Source: an uncultured Ruminiclostridium sp. (GTDB lineage: Bacteria; Bacillota; Clostridia; Oscillospirales; Ruminococcaceae). From it: a stretch of 57,423 nucleotides of DNA. Numbering within the stretch: position 1 is the stretch's first letter; the number at the start of each line of letters is the position of its first letter. The stretch covers positions 1 through 57,423 of the forward strand of contig CANQED010000015.1 of assembly GCA_947594425.1 (NCBI GenBank), read 5' to 3'. A model generated the notes under the pieces. That model ran no database searches. It saw nothing but the letters and a program-made list of their open reading frames with translations, and was not told the DNA's origin. A program made the translations under genes and the position numbers. This document shows positions 1 to 8,678 of this stretch, piece by piece.

Positions 1-798
1 ATAGACCGTATATTTGATAATATCTCCGCAGAGAACGAGAGCGAATTTATCGAGAACGCGGGGCACGCCCTCGCCGAAGTGACAAAGTGCGCGATAGTCT
101 CCGAGAGCGCGGTCAGCAAGTTTTCGGTCATATCCAAGGTCGAGGTGATACCGACCGGCAGGCGTATGTACGTCCTGCTGCTGATAACCTCGCAGGGCAG
201 CATCAAGAACCGCGTATGCCGACTGAGCTTTGACATCACCGACGAGCAGATGGACTTTTTCAAGCGGTTTATCGACCGCAACCTAACGGGGCTAAATCTC
301 GAAGATCTGTCCGACGAGTATATCGAAAAAATATCGCAGGCGCTCGGCAATTATATGCTGACGCTCTCCCCATTGCTTAAGGCGGTGGCGGACCTGTCCG
401 CTGAGCTTATGCAGCAAAGGGTGGACATCTCGGGAGAAAGAAACCTGCTCGAGTGCAAGGAGTTTACAGGCAACGAGATAATAACTCTGATAGAGAGCAA
501 AAACGAGCTCGCGAGCCTGCTTGACGACAGCTTTTCGGGGATAAGCGTAAAATTCGGAAAGGACTCCGACACCTTTGCGGTGACTAATTCGAGCGTTATC
601 TCCGCAAGCTTTTCTAAGGGCGACCGCAGGGCGGGCAGCTTTTCGGTGATAGGACCCGTAAGGCTGGATTATAAAAAGATAATTCCTTATATTGAATATT
701 TCAGTGCGAAGGTGACCAATGCTTTATCACCCTCGGACGAATCAGAACAGCTCGAAAGCATAGAAAAGGAGGCAGAAAGCAGTGAGCAAAAAGAATAA
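1..798 (+). CDS. hrcA: Heat-inducible transcription repressor HrcA (5' end outside window)
   Basis: HrcA binds CIRCE operators and represses the groE and dnaK operons. The reading frame is open from base 1, and the residues before the first in-frame GTG (79) are in register with the family (the region running into the HALAEVTKCAIVS stretch), so the gene starts upstream of the window; the N-terminal winged helix is not visible. What remains is the C-terminal GAF-like dimerisation region, about 265 residues. The end is unusually acidic (SEQLESIEKEAESSEQKE). It overlaps grpE by 17 bases, so the two are translationally coupled. The CIRCE site and promoter expected upstream lie outside the window. 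Confidence 0.9.
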   Translation: MDRIFDNISAENESEFIENAGHALAEVTKCAIVSESAVSKFSVISKVEVIPTGRRMYVLLLITSQGSIKNRVCRLSFDITDEQMDFFKRFIDRNLTGLNLEDLSDEYIEKISQALGNYMLTLSPLLKAVADLSAELMQQRVDISGERNLLECKEFTGNEIITLIESKNELASLLDDSFSGISVKFGKDSDTFAVTNSSVISASFSKGDRRAGSFSVIGPVRLDYKKIIPYIEYFSAKVTNALSPSDESEQLESIEKEAESSEQKE

Positions 799-1399
799 AA
801 AGGAGTATGAGAAAAGCGACGAATTGACCCCGTCGCAAAACGAACAGGAGGAAAAAGAAGAACAGCAGAACGAACAGGAGGAAAGTGAACAGCAGGACGA
901 ACAGGAGGCAAAAGAACAGCAAGAAGAGCAAAAGGAGCAAGAAGAACAGCAGCCCGAGCAGCCCGCCCCCGACCCTAAGGACGAGGAGATAGCAAACTTA
1001 AAGGATCAGCTGCTCAGGACTATGGCAGAATACGACAACTACCGCAAGCGCGCGGCAAAAGAGCGCTTAGAGCTGACCCCCGAGATAACCGCGCGGACGC
1101 TGACGGAGTTTTTACCCGTTATGGACAGTCTCGAGCACGCGCTTAACGCACAGTGCACCGACCCTAATTATAAAAAGGGCGTGGAGCTTATCCGTGAAAA
1201 CTTTGTCACCGCGCTGACCAACTTAGGCGTAGAGGAGATAAAGTCGGACGGCGAGCCGTTTGACCCCTCATTCCACCAAGCGGTGCAGCAGGTAGAGAAA
1301 GAGGACGCCGAGTCCGGAACGGTAGCCGCCACATTTCAAAAGGGCTACAAGATAGGAGATAAAATTCTCCGCTTTGCAATGGTATCGGTCGTAAAGTGA
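782..1399 (+). CDS. grpE: Nucleotide exchange factor GrpE
   Basis: GrpE is the ADP/ATP exchange factor of DnaK, acting in the cytoplasm. The start is GTG at 782, chosen because AAAGGAGG (766-772) lies 9 bases upstream. Residues about 15-65 are an extreme low-complexity Glu/Gln tract, and its coding DNA repeats ACAGGAGG-type motifs that resemble Shine-Dalgarno sites. The conserved coiled coil (from about residue 68, KDEEIANLKDQLLRTMAEYDNYRKR) and the C-terminal beta domain ending in KGYKIGDKILRFAMVSVVK follow. Total 205 residues, close to the family's usual 190-200 despite the tail. Second gene of the hrcA-grpE-dnaK-dnaJ operon; 35 bases separate it from dnaK. Confidence 0.95.
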   Translation: MSKKNKKEYEKSDELTPSQNEQEEKEEQQNEQEESEQQDEQEAKEQQEEQKEQEEQQPEQPAPDPKDEEIANLKDQLLRTMAEYDNYRKRAAKERLELTPEITARTLTEFLPVMDSLEHALNAQCTDPNYKKGVELIRENFVTALTNLGVEEIKSDGEPFDPSFHQAVQQVEKEDAESGTVAATFQKGYKIGDKILRFAMVSVVK

Positions 1400-1434
1400 C
1401 CGAAACGAAAAAATTATAAAGGAGATAATTTATT

Positions 1435-3285
1435 ATGGGAAAAATAATAGGAATTGACTTAGGTACGACTAATTCTTGCGTATCCGTTATCGAGGGCGGC
1501 GAGGCTACCGTCATAACAAACTCCGAGGGTTCGAGAACGACCCCGTCCGTAGTGGCATTCACCAAGGACGGCGAGCGTCTGGTAGGTCAGCAGGCTAAGA
1601 ACCAGGCTGTCACCAACCCCGACAAGACCGTTATTTCTATCAAGCGCCATATGGGCAGCGATTATAAGGTAGACATCGACGGAAAGAAGTACACTCCGCA
1701 GGAGATATCCGCGATGATACTTCAAAAGCTAAAGAGCGACGCGGAGAGCTATATCGGCGAAAAGGTAAGCGACGCGGTGATAACCGTACCCGCCTACTTT
1801 ACCGACTCGCAGCGTCAGGCTACCAAGGACGCGGGACAGATAGCGGGTCTTAACGTACACCGTATCATAAACGAGCCTACCGCGGCGGCTTTGGCATACG
1901 GCATCGATAAAGAAAAGGAGCAAAAGATAGTCGTATACGACCTCGGCGGCGGCACGTTCGACGTATCGGTAATAGAAATAGGCGACGGCGTGCAGGAGGT
2001 TCTCGCGACAGCGGGCAACAACCACCTCGGCGGCGACGACTTCGATCAAAGAGTGATAGACTACCTCGTAAGCGAGTTTAAGAAGAGCGACGGCGTCGAC
2101 CTCAAAAACGACAAGTTCGCTATGCAAAGACTTAAGGACGAGGCGGAAAAAGCTAAGATAGCGCTCTCCAACGCCCCCTCCGTCAACATCAATATCCCGT
2201 ATATCACCGCCGACGCAACGGGACCCAAGCACCTTAACGTACAGCTCACCCGCGCTAAATTCAACGAGCTGACCGCCGACCTTGTAGAAGCTACAATGGG
2301 ACCGTTCAAGCAGGCAATAAGCGACTCGGGGCTCAATATGAGCGAGATAGACAAGGTGCTGCTCGTAGGCGGCTCGACCCGTATCCCCGCCGTACAAGAG
2401 GCTGTAAAGAATTATACCGGCAAAGAGCCGTTCAAGGGCATCAACCCCGACGAGTGCGTCGCTATGGGCGCTGCTATTCAGGGCGGCGTGCTCAATAAAG
2501 AGGTAACGGGGCTGTTACTGCTCGACGTTACCCCGCTCTCGCTCGGTATAGAGACCGCGGGCGGAATATGCACAAGAATGATAGAGAGAAACAAGACCAT
2601 CCCCACAAAGCACAGTCAGATATTCTCGACCTACTCCGACAATCAGCCGTCCGTTGATATCAATATACTTCAGGGCGAGCGCGAATTTGCAAAGGACAAC
2701 AAGTCGATAGGCATGTTCAGACTTGACGGCATCGCCCCCGCACCCAGAGGTATCCCGCAGATAGAAGTCACCTTCGATATCGACGCTAACGGCATCGTAA
2801 ACGTATCCGCAAAGGATCTCGGCACAGGCAAAGAGCAGCACATCTCGATAACCGCCTCTACCAATATGAGCAAGGACGACATCGACAAGGCTGTTAAAGA
2901 AGCCGAGGCTTACGCCGCCGAGGATAAAAAGCGCAAGGAAGAGGTCGAAGTTCGCAACAACGCCGACCAGATGGTATACCAGACCGAGAAGTCTATGAAC
3001 GAGTTCGGCGACAAGGTCACCGACGCGGATAAGGCTGCGGTAAATCCCAAGATAGACGCGCTCAAAGAGGCTCTTAAGAGCACCGACACCGAGGCGATAA
3101 AGACCGCTCAGGACGAGCTGCAAAAGGCATTCTACTCCGTAGCCGAGAGGATATATAAGGAGCAGGGCGCCCAGGCTCAGAGCGCGCAGAACGCTCAGAC
3201 CGACGTACAGGGCGCGGGCACGAGCGGTGACGGCGGCTCGGACGGCGACAATGTAGTCGACGCGGACTATACAGACGTAAACTAA
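1435..3285 (+). CDS. dnaK: Chaperone protein DnaK (Hsp70)
   Basis: ATP-dependent Hsp70 chaperone; works with DnaJ and GrpE on unfolded polypeptides. 616 residues, the usual length. The ATPase domain opens with [10 protein letters not shown] at residue 5 and holds the phosphate motifs [11 protein letters not shown] and [12 protein letters not shown]; the substrate-binding domain starts after the [11 protein letters not shown] linker (about residue 360), followed by a helical lid and a Gly/Asp-rich tail ending [17 protein letters not shown] (about 1419-1427) precedes the ATG at 1435. Regulated with hrcA; a stable stem-loop follows the stop codon before dnaJ. Confidence 0.98.
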   Translation: MGKIIGIDLGTTNSCVSVIEGGEATVITNSEGSRTTPSVVAFTKDGERLVGQQAKNQAVTNPDKTVISIKRHMGSDYKVDIDGKKYTPQEISAMILQKLKSDAESYIGEKVSDAVITVPAYFTDSQRQATKDAGQIAGLNVHRIINEPTAAALAYGIDKEKEQKIVVYDLGGGTFDVSVIEIGDGVQEVLATAGNNHLGGDDFDQRVIDYLVSEFKKSDGVDLKNDKFAMQRLKDEAEKAKIALSNAPSVNINIPYITADATGPKHLNVQLTRAKFNELTADLVEATMGPFKQAISDSGLNMSEIDKVLLVGGSTRIPAVQEAVKNYTGKEPFKGINPDECVAMGAAIQGGVLNKEVTGLLLLDVTPLSLGIETAGGICTRMIERNKTIPTKHSQIFSTYSDNQPSVDINILQGEREFAKDNKSIGMFRLDGIAPAPRGIPQIEVTFDIDANGIVNVSAKDLGTGKEQHISITASTNMSKDDIDKAVKEAEAYAAEDKKRKEEVEVRNNADQMVYQTEKSMNEFGDKVTDADKAAVNPKIDALKEALKSTDTEAIKTAQDELQKAFYSVAERIYKEQGAQAQSAQNAQTDVQGAGTSGDGGSDGDNVVDADYTDVN

Positions 3286-3295
3286 TAATTCCTTA

Positions 3296-3333
3296 GCACA
3301 CAAGGCACAGCCTAAGGGCTGTGTCCTGTGTGC
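3296..3333 (+). promoter_or_regulatory. Intercistronic stem-loop between dnaK and dnaJ
   Basis: Two 17-base arms (3296-3312 and 3317-3333) pair around a 4-base TAAG loop, with one A-C mismatch and one G-U pair. No T-run follows, so this is not a normal intrinsic terminator. It may protect the 3' end of an upstream transcript or partly attenuate dnaJ (inference). Confidence 0.7.
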
Positions 3334-3362
3334 GTTAAGGTCAAATACGGAGAGATGATCAT

Positions 3363-4547
3363 ATGGCTCAAAAACGCGATTATTACGAGGTACTCGGACT
3401 GCAAAAGGGCGCGTCGGACGACGAGATAAAAAAGGCGTACCGCAAGCTCGCAAAGCAGTACCACCCCGACCTTAATCCCGACAATCCCGAGGCGGAGGCA
3501 AAGTTCAAAGAGGTAAACGAGGCGAACGACGTGCTTTCCGACCCGCAAAAGCGCGCGCGGTACGACCAGTTCGGGCACGCGGGGGTAGACCCCTCTTACG
3601 GCGGCTCGGCGGGAGGCTACGGCGGGGGCTTCGGCGGCTTTGGCGGAGGCTTTGCCGGCGGCGACGGCATCGACCTCGGGGATATATTTGACTCGATATT
3701 CGGGGGCGGAGGAGCGGCTCAGCGCGCCAATCCTAACGCGCCTCGGCGCGGCTCAGACATCTCCATAAGCCTTGATATAAGCTTTATGGAGGCGTGTAAG
3801 GGGCTCTCGCACGAGGTGGAGATAAACCGCGCCGAGACCTGCGACGCCTGCCACGGCACGGGAGCTAAGGCGGGTACGTCGCCTAAGACCTGCCCCGAGT
3901 GCAAGGGCACGGGTCAGGTGCGCTTTCAGCAGCGCAGCATACTCGGAGTTATGACCTCCACGCGACCCTGCTCGAGGTGCGGCGGCAAGGGCAAGATAAT
4001 AGACACCCCCTGCCCCGAGTGTAACAGCGGACGCGTTCAGCGCAAAAAGAAAGTAGTTATAAATATCCCCGCCGGCATAGACAACGGACAGACGCTGTGT
4101 GTGCGCGGCGAGGGCAACAGCGGCATTAACGGCGGCAGCAAGGGCGACCTCAATGTCCGCATAACCGTCAGAAAAGACCCGATATTCGAGCGCAAGGGCT
4201 TTGACGTGTGGTGCGATATACCCATCACCTACGCTCAGGCGGTGCTCGGCGACGAATTGACAGTTCCGACCATAGACGGCAATGTAAAATACACGATACC
4301 CGAGGGCACTCAGCCCGGCACGGTATTTAGGCTCAGCGGCAAGGGCATAAAGAAATTGCAGCGCGACGGGCGCGGAAATCAGATGGTGCGCGTCACTATA
4401 GAAGTCCCCAAGCGGCTTAATAAAAAGCAAAAGGAAGCGCTCAAGAATTTTGAAAAGGAGCTCACCCCGCAAAATTATGAAAAGCGCAGCGGCTTTTTCG
4501 ACAAGATAAAGCAGTTCGGCGACGACCTGAAGAAAAACTTTTCATAA
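3363..4547 (+). CDS. dnaJ: Chaperone protein DnaJ (Hsp40)
   Basis: Co-chaperone that delivers substrates to DnaK and stimulates its ATPase. 394 residues. The J domain covers residues 1-70 with HPD at 34-36. A Gly/Phe-rich linker (about 75-120) is followed by four zinc-binding CxxC repeats ([32 protein letters not shown]; the last lacks the usual final GxG) and the C-terminal peptide-binding domains. A GGAGAG ribosome site precedes the ATG. Last gene of the operon; a strong terminator follows 15 bases after the stop. Confidence 0.97.
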   Translation: MAQKRDYYEVLGLQKGASDDEIKKAYRKLAKQYHPDLNPDNPEAEAKFKEVNEANDVLSDPQKRARYDQFGHAGVDPSYGGSAGGYGGGFGGFGGGFAGGDGIDLGDIFDSIFGGGGAAQRANPNAPRRGSDISISLDISFMEACKGLSHEVEINRAETCDACHGTGAKAGTSPKTCPECKGTGQVRFQQRSILGVMTSTRPCSRCGGKGKIIDTPCPECNSGRVQRKKKVVINIPAGIDNGQTLCVRGEGNSGINGGSKGDLNVRITVRKDPIFERKGFDVWCDIPITYAQAVLGDELTVPTIDGNVKYTIPEGTQPGTVFRLSGKGIKKLQRDGRGNQMVRVTIEVPKRLNKKQKEALKNFEKELTPQNYEKRSGFFDKIKQFGDDLKKNFS

Positions 4548-4562
4548 TATAAGAATTACAAT

Positions 4563-4594
4563 ATCCGAATGCCTTTTTTGACATTCGGATTTTG
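4563..4594 (+). terminator. Intrinsic terminator of the hrcA-dnaJ operon
   Basis: A perfect 9-bp stem (ATCCGAATG at 4563-4571 with CATTCGGAT at 4582-4590) is followed by a short T-run. It ends the heat-shock operon; the next start codon is only about 25 bases further on and no promoter is visible between, so some read-through into the next gene is likely. Confidence 0.85.
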
Positions 4595-4618
4595 CGGTTA
4601 GTCCGAAAGGAATACTTA

Positions 4619-5887
4619 ATGGTATTAACGGTTATATTTATCCTCATAGTCTGCTCGGCGTTTTTCTCCGCGAGCGAGACCGCTCTCACCGGAGCGAACC
4701 GCATACGCCTGAAAAGCATGGAGGAGAACGGCTCTAAGGGCGCAAAGCTCGCGCTTAAGCTTATCGACAAGTACGACAAGGTGCTGACCTCCATACTTAT
4801 CGGCAACAATATAGTCAATATCGCCGCCTCATCATTAGCGACGGTGTTCGCGGTAAGCCTAATCGGAGAAGAAAGCGGCCCTATCTGGGCGACCGTCGTG
4901 CTGACGCTGGTATTACTAATATTCGGCGAGGTCATGCCCAAGAGCATAGCGAACGACCATTCGGAGGGTATGACCGTCGCGACGAGCGGGATACTCACCG
5001 TGCTGACCTATATCCTTACGCCCCTGACCGCGTTTTTCCTGCTGCTGAAAAAGGGCGTGTCAAGGCTTTTCGGCAATAAAAAGTCGGTGACGGTGACCGA
5101 GCAGGAGCTTATGCGTATAATAGACGAAATAGAGGACGAGGGCGTGCTCGAGGAGCAAGAGAGCTCCCTTGTAAAAAGCGCGCTTGTCTTTGACGAAACG
5201 GTCGTAGACGAGATACTCACCCACCGCGTGGACGTTGTCGGCGTGGAGATGAACGAGGACGTAGAAAAGGTAAGGGATACCTTTATACAAAGCGGCTTTT
5301 CCCGCCTGCCGGTATACGAAGGCTCGCTCGACAGGATATGCGGACTTATCACGCAAAAGGACTTTTTCCTCGCCTATATGGAAAAGGGCGGCGACCTTAT
5401 ATTAAGGGATATATTGCAGGAGATAAAGTACTTCCCGCATCTGATGAAAATATCCGACATACTGCGCACAATGCAGCACGACAAGCTGCATATGGCGGTA
5501 GTGCTCGACCAATACGGCGGGACGCTCGGCATAGTGACTATCGAGGATATCCTCGAGCAGCTTGTCGGCGAGATATGGGACGAGAACGAAAAGATAGTAT
5601 CGCCGCTGACCTTTATCTCGGAGGATATGTTCAGCATAAACGGCGACGTATCGCTAAACGCCTTTCGCCGCTATTGGACGGACGAAAAGGGCAAGGCTTT
5701 GCACATAGACAGCTCCGCGCGCACCGTAGGCGGCTGGGTAATGGAGCTTTTCGGCAGGATACCGACGGTATCCGACAAGACCGAGACGGAAGATTTTATT
5801 ATTACGGTGACCGAGGCGGAAGAACGCCGTATAATCCGCCTGCGCTTTCAGATAAAAGAGCAAAATGAAGAACAAGAGCAAAGCTGA
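4619..5887 (+). CDS. CNNM/HlyC-CorC family membrane protein with CBS pair
   Basis: A 422-residue protein of the hemolysin C/CorC-like (CNNM transporter) family, linked to divalent cation (Mg/Co) efflux or homeostasis. The N-terminal half is a DUF21 membrane domain with hydrophobic segments from residue 2 (VLTVIFILIVCSAFFSASET), near residues 55-80 and near 110-145. Two CBS repeats follow (about 205-325), then a CorC/HlyC C-terminal domain (SINGDVSLNAFRRYW onward). The ATG at 4619 is preferred over the upstream TTG at 4592 because GAAAGGA lies 7 bases before it and because the TTG falls inside the dnaJ terminator. Followed 18 bases later by the YcxB-like gene. Confidence 0.88.
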   Translation: MVLTVIFILIVCSAFFSASETALTGANRIRLKSMEENGSKGAKLALKLIDKYDKVLTSILIGNNIVNIAASSLATVFAVSLIGEESGPIWATVVLTLVLLIFGEVMPKSIANDHSEGMTVATSGILTVLTYILTPLTAFFLLLKKGVSRLFGNKKSVTVTEQELMRIIDEIEDEGVLEEQESSLVKSALVFDETVVDEILTHRVDVVGVEMNEDVEKVRDTFIQSGFSRLPVYEGSLDRICGLITQKDFFLAYMEKGGDLILRDILQEIKYFPHLMKISDILRTMQHDKLHMAVVLDQYGGTLGIVTIEDILEQLVGEIWDENEKIVSPLTFISEDMFSINGDVSLNAFRRYWTDEKGKALHIDSSARTVGGWVMELFGRIPTVSDKTETEDFIITVTEAEERRIIRLRFQIKEQNEEQEQS

Positions 5888-5905
5888 CAAAGGAGTATAT
5901 TATAT

Positions 5906-6427
5906 ATGTATATAAAGAAAGACATAACCACTACCGCCGACGATTATAGGGAGATAGTGCACTTTACCGAGTTTCATCGCAAGAAGTCGAATTACCTTAT
6001 TATCGCGCTGTCGATAGTGCTTGCGGCGGCAGGGGTGCTGCTCGGCGTGCTTAATGTCTATCCTATCTGGGTAGGAATTATCATAGCGGCAGTGTGCTTA
6101 ATGCTTATCCCCATAGTTTTTATCAGGATAAATAAAAAGGTCAAGGACGGCATAAAGTACGGCAAGGTCGCGCTTAACGCCACCCGCACCCTCGAGCTTA
6201 CCCCCTCGTCGATAAATATTTTCGGCGGCCGTACCGAGACCGACGTATCCGCAAAGTGGGACACGGTATTCGCGGTATACGAGCTTGAAAAGAGCTTTAT
6301 CATCTATCTTACGCAAAATTCCGCCTTTTGCGTAAACAAGGCGCAGCTAAGCCTCAACGAGATCTACGATATGCGCAACGAGTTTATCAGGCGGATAAGA
6401 AACAGGTTTTTCAAAAAGTGCGATTAA
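5906..6427 (+). CDS. YcxB-like membrane protein
   Basis: A 173-residue protein of unknown function resembling the YcxB family. Two adjacent membrane segments (about residues 30-50 and 53-75) are followed by a cytoplasmic beta-rich domain with the typical late stretch [25 protein letters not shown] shortened here to [26 protein letters not shown] precedes the ATG by about 10 bases. Sits between the CNNM gene and araD with 18- and 10-base gaps, so the three are probably co-transcribed. Its role is not known. Confidence 0.75.
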   Translation: MYIKKDITTTADDYREIVHFTEFHRKKSNYLIIALSIVLAAAGVLLGVLNVYPIWVGIIIAAVCLMLIPIVFIRINKKVKDGIKYGKVALNATRTLELTPSSINIFGGRTETDVSAKWDTVFAVYELEKSFIIYLTQNSAFCVNKAQLSLNEIYDMRNEFIRRIRNRFFKKCD

Positions 6428-6437
6428 GGAGAAAATT

Positions 6438-7139
6438 ATGCTTGAACAGCTTAAAAAACAGGTTTACGACGCAAATATGGCGCTTGTAAAAAACGGCTTG
6501 GTGCTCTTTACGTGGGGCAACGTATCGGGTATCGACCGAGAAAAGGGCTTAGTTGTAATTAAGCCGTCGGGGGTAGACTATAGCACGCTCTCTCCCGAGG
6601 ATATGCCCGTTATCGACCTTTACGGCAATAAGGTGGAGGGTGCGCTGAACCCCTCGTCGGACACCCCCACCCACCTCGAGCTGTACAGGCAGTTTCCCGA
6701 TATAGGCGGGGTGGTGCACACCCACTCGACCTACTGCACTGTTTTCGCACAGAGCGGCATGGATATACCCGCGCTCGGCACCACCCACGCAGACAGCTTT
6801 TACGGGGATATCCCCTGCACGCCCGCTATGACCGACACCGAGATAAACGGCGAGTACGAGCTAGAGACGGGCAAGGTGATCGTCCGCACCTTTGTCGACC
6901 GCGATATAGACCCGAATACCGTCCCGGGCGTAAACGTATTCAGCCACGGCCCCTTTGCCTGGGGCAAGACCCCCGACAGCGCGGTCTACAACGCCACCGT
7001 TATGGAGCAAGTAGCACATATGGCACTTCTCAATATGCTGTTAGACCCCGATATCGGCAAAATTCAGCAGTCCCTGCTCGATAAACACTTTCTCAGAAAG
7101 CACGGCAAGAACGCCTATTACGGACAGCAAGGCAAATAA
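6438..7139 (+). CDS. araD: L-ribulose-5-phosphate 4-epimerase (class II aldolase family)
   Basis: Interconverts L-ribulose 5-phosphate and D-xylulose 5-phosphate, linking L-arabinose use to the pentose phosphate pathway. 233 residues, full length for AraD. Visible features are the N-terminal [14 protein letters not shown] loop, zinc-binding histidines in VVHTHSTYC (about 94-96), the AMTDTEI region and the C-terminal HGPFAWG with the third metal histidine. No other arabinose gene is nearby, so relatives such as L-fuculose-phosphate aldolase or sgbE/ulaF-type epimerases cannot be wholly excluded; the [20 protein letters not shown] signature favours AraD. AAGGAG precedes the ATG. Confidence 0.9.
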   Translation: MLEQLKKQVYDANMALVKNGLVLFTWGNVSGIDREKGLVVIKPSGVDYSTLSPEDMPVIDLYGNKVEGALNPSSDTPTHLELYRQFPDIGGVVHTHSTYCTVFAQSGMDIPALGTTHADSFYGDIPCTPAMTDTEINGEYELETGKVIVRTFVDRDIDPNTVPGVNVFSHGPFAWGKTPDSAVYNATVMEQVAHMALLNMLLDPDIGKIQQSLLDKHFLRKHGKNAYYGQQGK

Positions 7140-7143
7140 AACT

Positions 7144-7174
7144 ATATACCCCGTGAAAAATTCACGGGGTATAT
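7144..7174. terminator. Bidirectional terminator between araD and the MATE gene
   Basis: A perfect 14-bp stem (7144-7157 with 7161-7174) around an AAA loop lies between the convergent araD and MATE genes. The arms end in AT-rich sequence on both sides, so it can serve both strands. Confidence 0.88.
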
Positions 7175-7177
7175 TTA

Positions 7178-8539
7178 TTATTCCTCCACAGGTTTATTTT
7201 CGATAGGCAATCTTCTATATAATGAAAACCACATAGTGATAAAGCACGCCGCCCCGCCGAGCAGATTAGATATAGGCTCAGCAATAAATACACCGTCCGC
7301 CCCGAGCCCCGCCATAGGCAGCAGCATAGTCAGCGGCACGACTATCACCGCCTTGCGCAGCAGTGAGAAGAATATAGCGCGCTTTGTGCACCCCAGCGCC
7401 GTAAACGCCGACTGCCCCGCAAATTGCAATGCCATAAAGCAAAATCCGAAAAAGTACAGCCCGAGCGCCTTTGCCCCAGCCTCGAGCATCTCGGCGTCGG
7501 AGGTAAATACAGACACTATCGCGTGCGGGAGCAGCAATACCGCTATCCACGCAATGACGGTGTACGCCACCCCGACAACAGACATAAACAGTATGCCCTT
7601 TCGCACGCGGTCGTATCTCCCCGCCCCGTAATTAAAGCCGAGCACGGGCTGCGCGCCGTTTGACAGGCTGTGTATAGGCAGGGTAAAAATATCGCGGACG
7701 GAATTAAGCACAGTCATTACCCCGACGTACAGGTCGCTGCCGTATTCTTTCAGCGTATGGGTGCATACCCCCTGCACAAGGCAGTTAGTCCCCTGCATAA
7801 TAAATCCCGACAGCCCGAGCGCGGTTATCTTTTTTATAAGGGAAATATCGGGCGGCAGGTATTTTCTGCGTATGCGGCAAAGCGTCTTTTTCCCAAAGAA
7901 AAAGCACACCACCCACGCCGCCGATACCGCCTGGCTTATCACCGTCGCTATCGCCGCGCCCTCTATTCCCATATCGAATACGAAAATAAACAGCGGGTCG
8001 AGCAGCAGATTAAGCGCCGCCCCGATAAATATCGTCAGCATACCTATACGCGGAAAGCCCTCGGCGTTGATAAACCCGTTCAGCCCCGTCGACAGCATAG
8101 AAAACGTCGTGCCTATAAGGTATATCTTAAGATAGCTGTCCGCATAAATATAAGACTCGTCGCTCGCCCCGAACAGATACAGCACAGGCTCTCTGAATAT
8201 AAAGCACAGCGCCCCGATAAACACCGAGCTTACCATCAGCAGCATAAACGACTGGGTGAGTATATGCTCCGCCCTGCCGTGCTTGTGCGCGCCCCTCGCT
8301 ATAGAAAACAGCGGCACGCCGCCTATCCCGAACAGATTAGTAAACGCCGCTATAAGCGAGGTCAGCGGAAAAGCGAGCCCTATCCCCGTAAGCGCCATAT
8401 TTCCTATATCGGGCAGATGCCCTATGTATATCCTGTCCACCACGTTGTACAGCAATTGTACAAGCTGAGCAAACAGCAGCGGCACAGACTGAGCGATTAT
8501 ATTTCTTTGTACGCTCCCCTTTGAAAAATCATTCTTCAT
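7178..8539 (-). CDS. MATE family efflux transporter
   Basis: Cation-coupled multidrug/toxin exporter of the inner membrane, 453 residues with about twelve hydrophobic segments. The N-terminus (FSKGSVQRNIIAQSVPLLFA) and the repeated half-protein architecture are those of the NorM/DinF-like MATE branch. The ATG at 8539 is chosen because it gives the canonical N-terminus and has a GGAG site upstream; the same frame runs 31 codons further upstream, but that extension crosses the promoter. Monocistronic: own promoter and shared terminator. Substrate unknown. Confidence 0.9.
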   Translation of the reverse strand: MKNDFSKGSVQRNIIAQSVPLLFAQLVQLLYNVVDRIYIGHLPDIGNMALTGIGLAFPLTSLIAAFTNLFGIGGVPLFSIARGAHKHGRAEHILTQSFMLLMVSSVFIGALCFIFREPVLYLFGASDESYIYADSYLKIYLIGTTFSMLSTGLNGFINAEGFPRIGMLTIFIGAALNLLLDPLFIFVFDMGIEGAAIATVISQAVSAAWVVCFFFGKKTLCRIRRKYLPPDISLIKKITALGLSGFIMQGTNCLVQGVCTHTLKEYGSDLYVGVMTVLNSVRDIFTLPIHSLSNGAQPVLGFNYGAGRYDRVRKGILFMSVVGVAYTVIAWIAVLLLPHAIVSVFTSDAEMLEAGAKALGLYFFGFCFMALQFAGQSAFTALGCTKRAIFFSLLRKAVIVVPLTMLLPMAGLGADGVFIAEPISNLLGGAACFITMWFSLYRRLPIENKPVEE

Positions 8540-8573
8540 CTTCCGCTCCGTATACTTTTTATTAGCTATATTT

Positions 8574-8602
8574 ATTATACTACAAACCTCGGCAAAATTC
8601 AA
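8574..8602 (-). promoter_or_regulatory. Promoter of the MATE gene
   Basis: On the minus strand, TTGAAT (8597-8602) and TATAAT (8574-8579) are separated by 17 bases. It lies immediately after the T-run of the nifJ terminator and about 35 bases before the MATE start. Confidence 0.75.
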
Positions 8603-8603
8603 T

Positions 8604-8640
8604 CGTAAAAAAATGATCCCCCCGAATAACAATCGGGGGG
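8604..8640 (-). terminator. Intrinsic terminator of nifJ
   Basis: A perfect 8-bp C/G stem (8618-8625 with 8633-8640, loop ATAACAA) is followed on the minus strand by ATCA and seven T residues. It is 39 bases past the nifJ stop. Confidence 0.9.
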
Positions 8641-8678
8641 ACGTAAAACCTATCGGCTTTTTAAGAGCGTAAGCTCAA

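Noticed and set aside
79-81. GTG at 79 as the start of hrcA
   Set aside because: The frame is open to base 1 with family-like residues before it, and no ribosome site precedes the GTG; the gene simply enters from outside.
1729-2397. 222-residue minus-strand frame across dnaK
   Set aside because: It is a shadow of dnaK's biased codon use: no ribosome site, no recognisable family, and full overlap with a certain gene.
5338-5868. 176-residue plus-strand frame inside the CNNM gene
   Set aside because: It is the +1 frame of a well-supported gene and shows no ribosome site or motif.
7670-8524. 284-residue plus-strand frame across the MATE gene
   Set aside because: Composition is Arg/His/Tyr-rich nonsense typical of an antisense frame; the MATE protein in the other direction has a complete family pattern.
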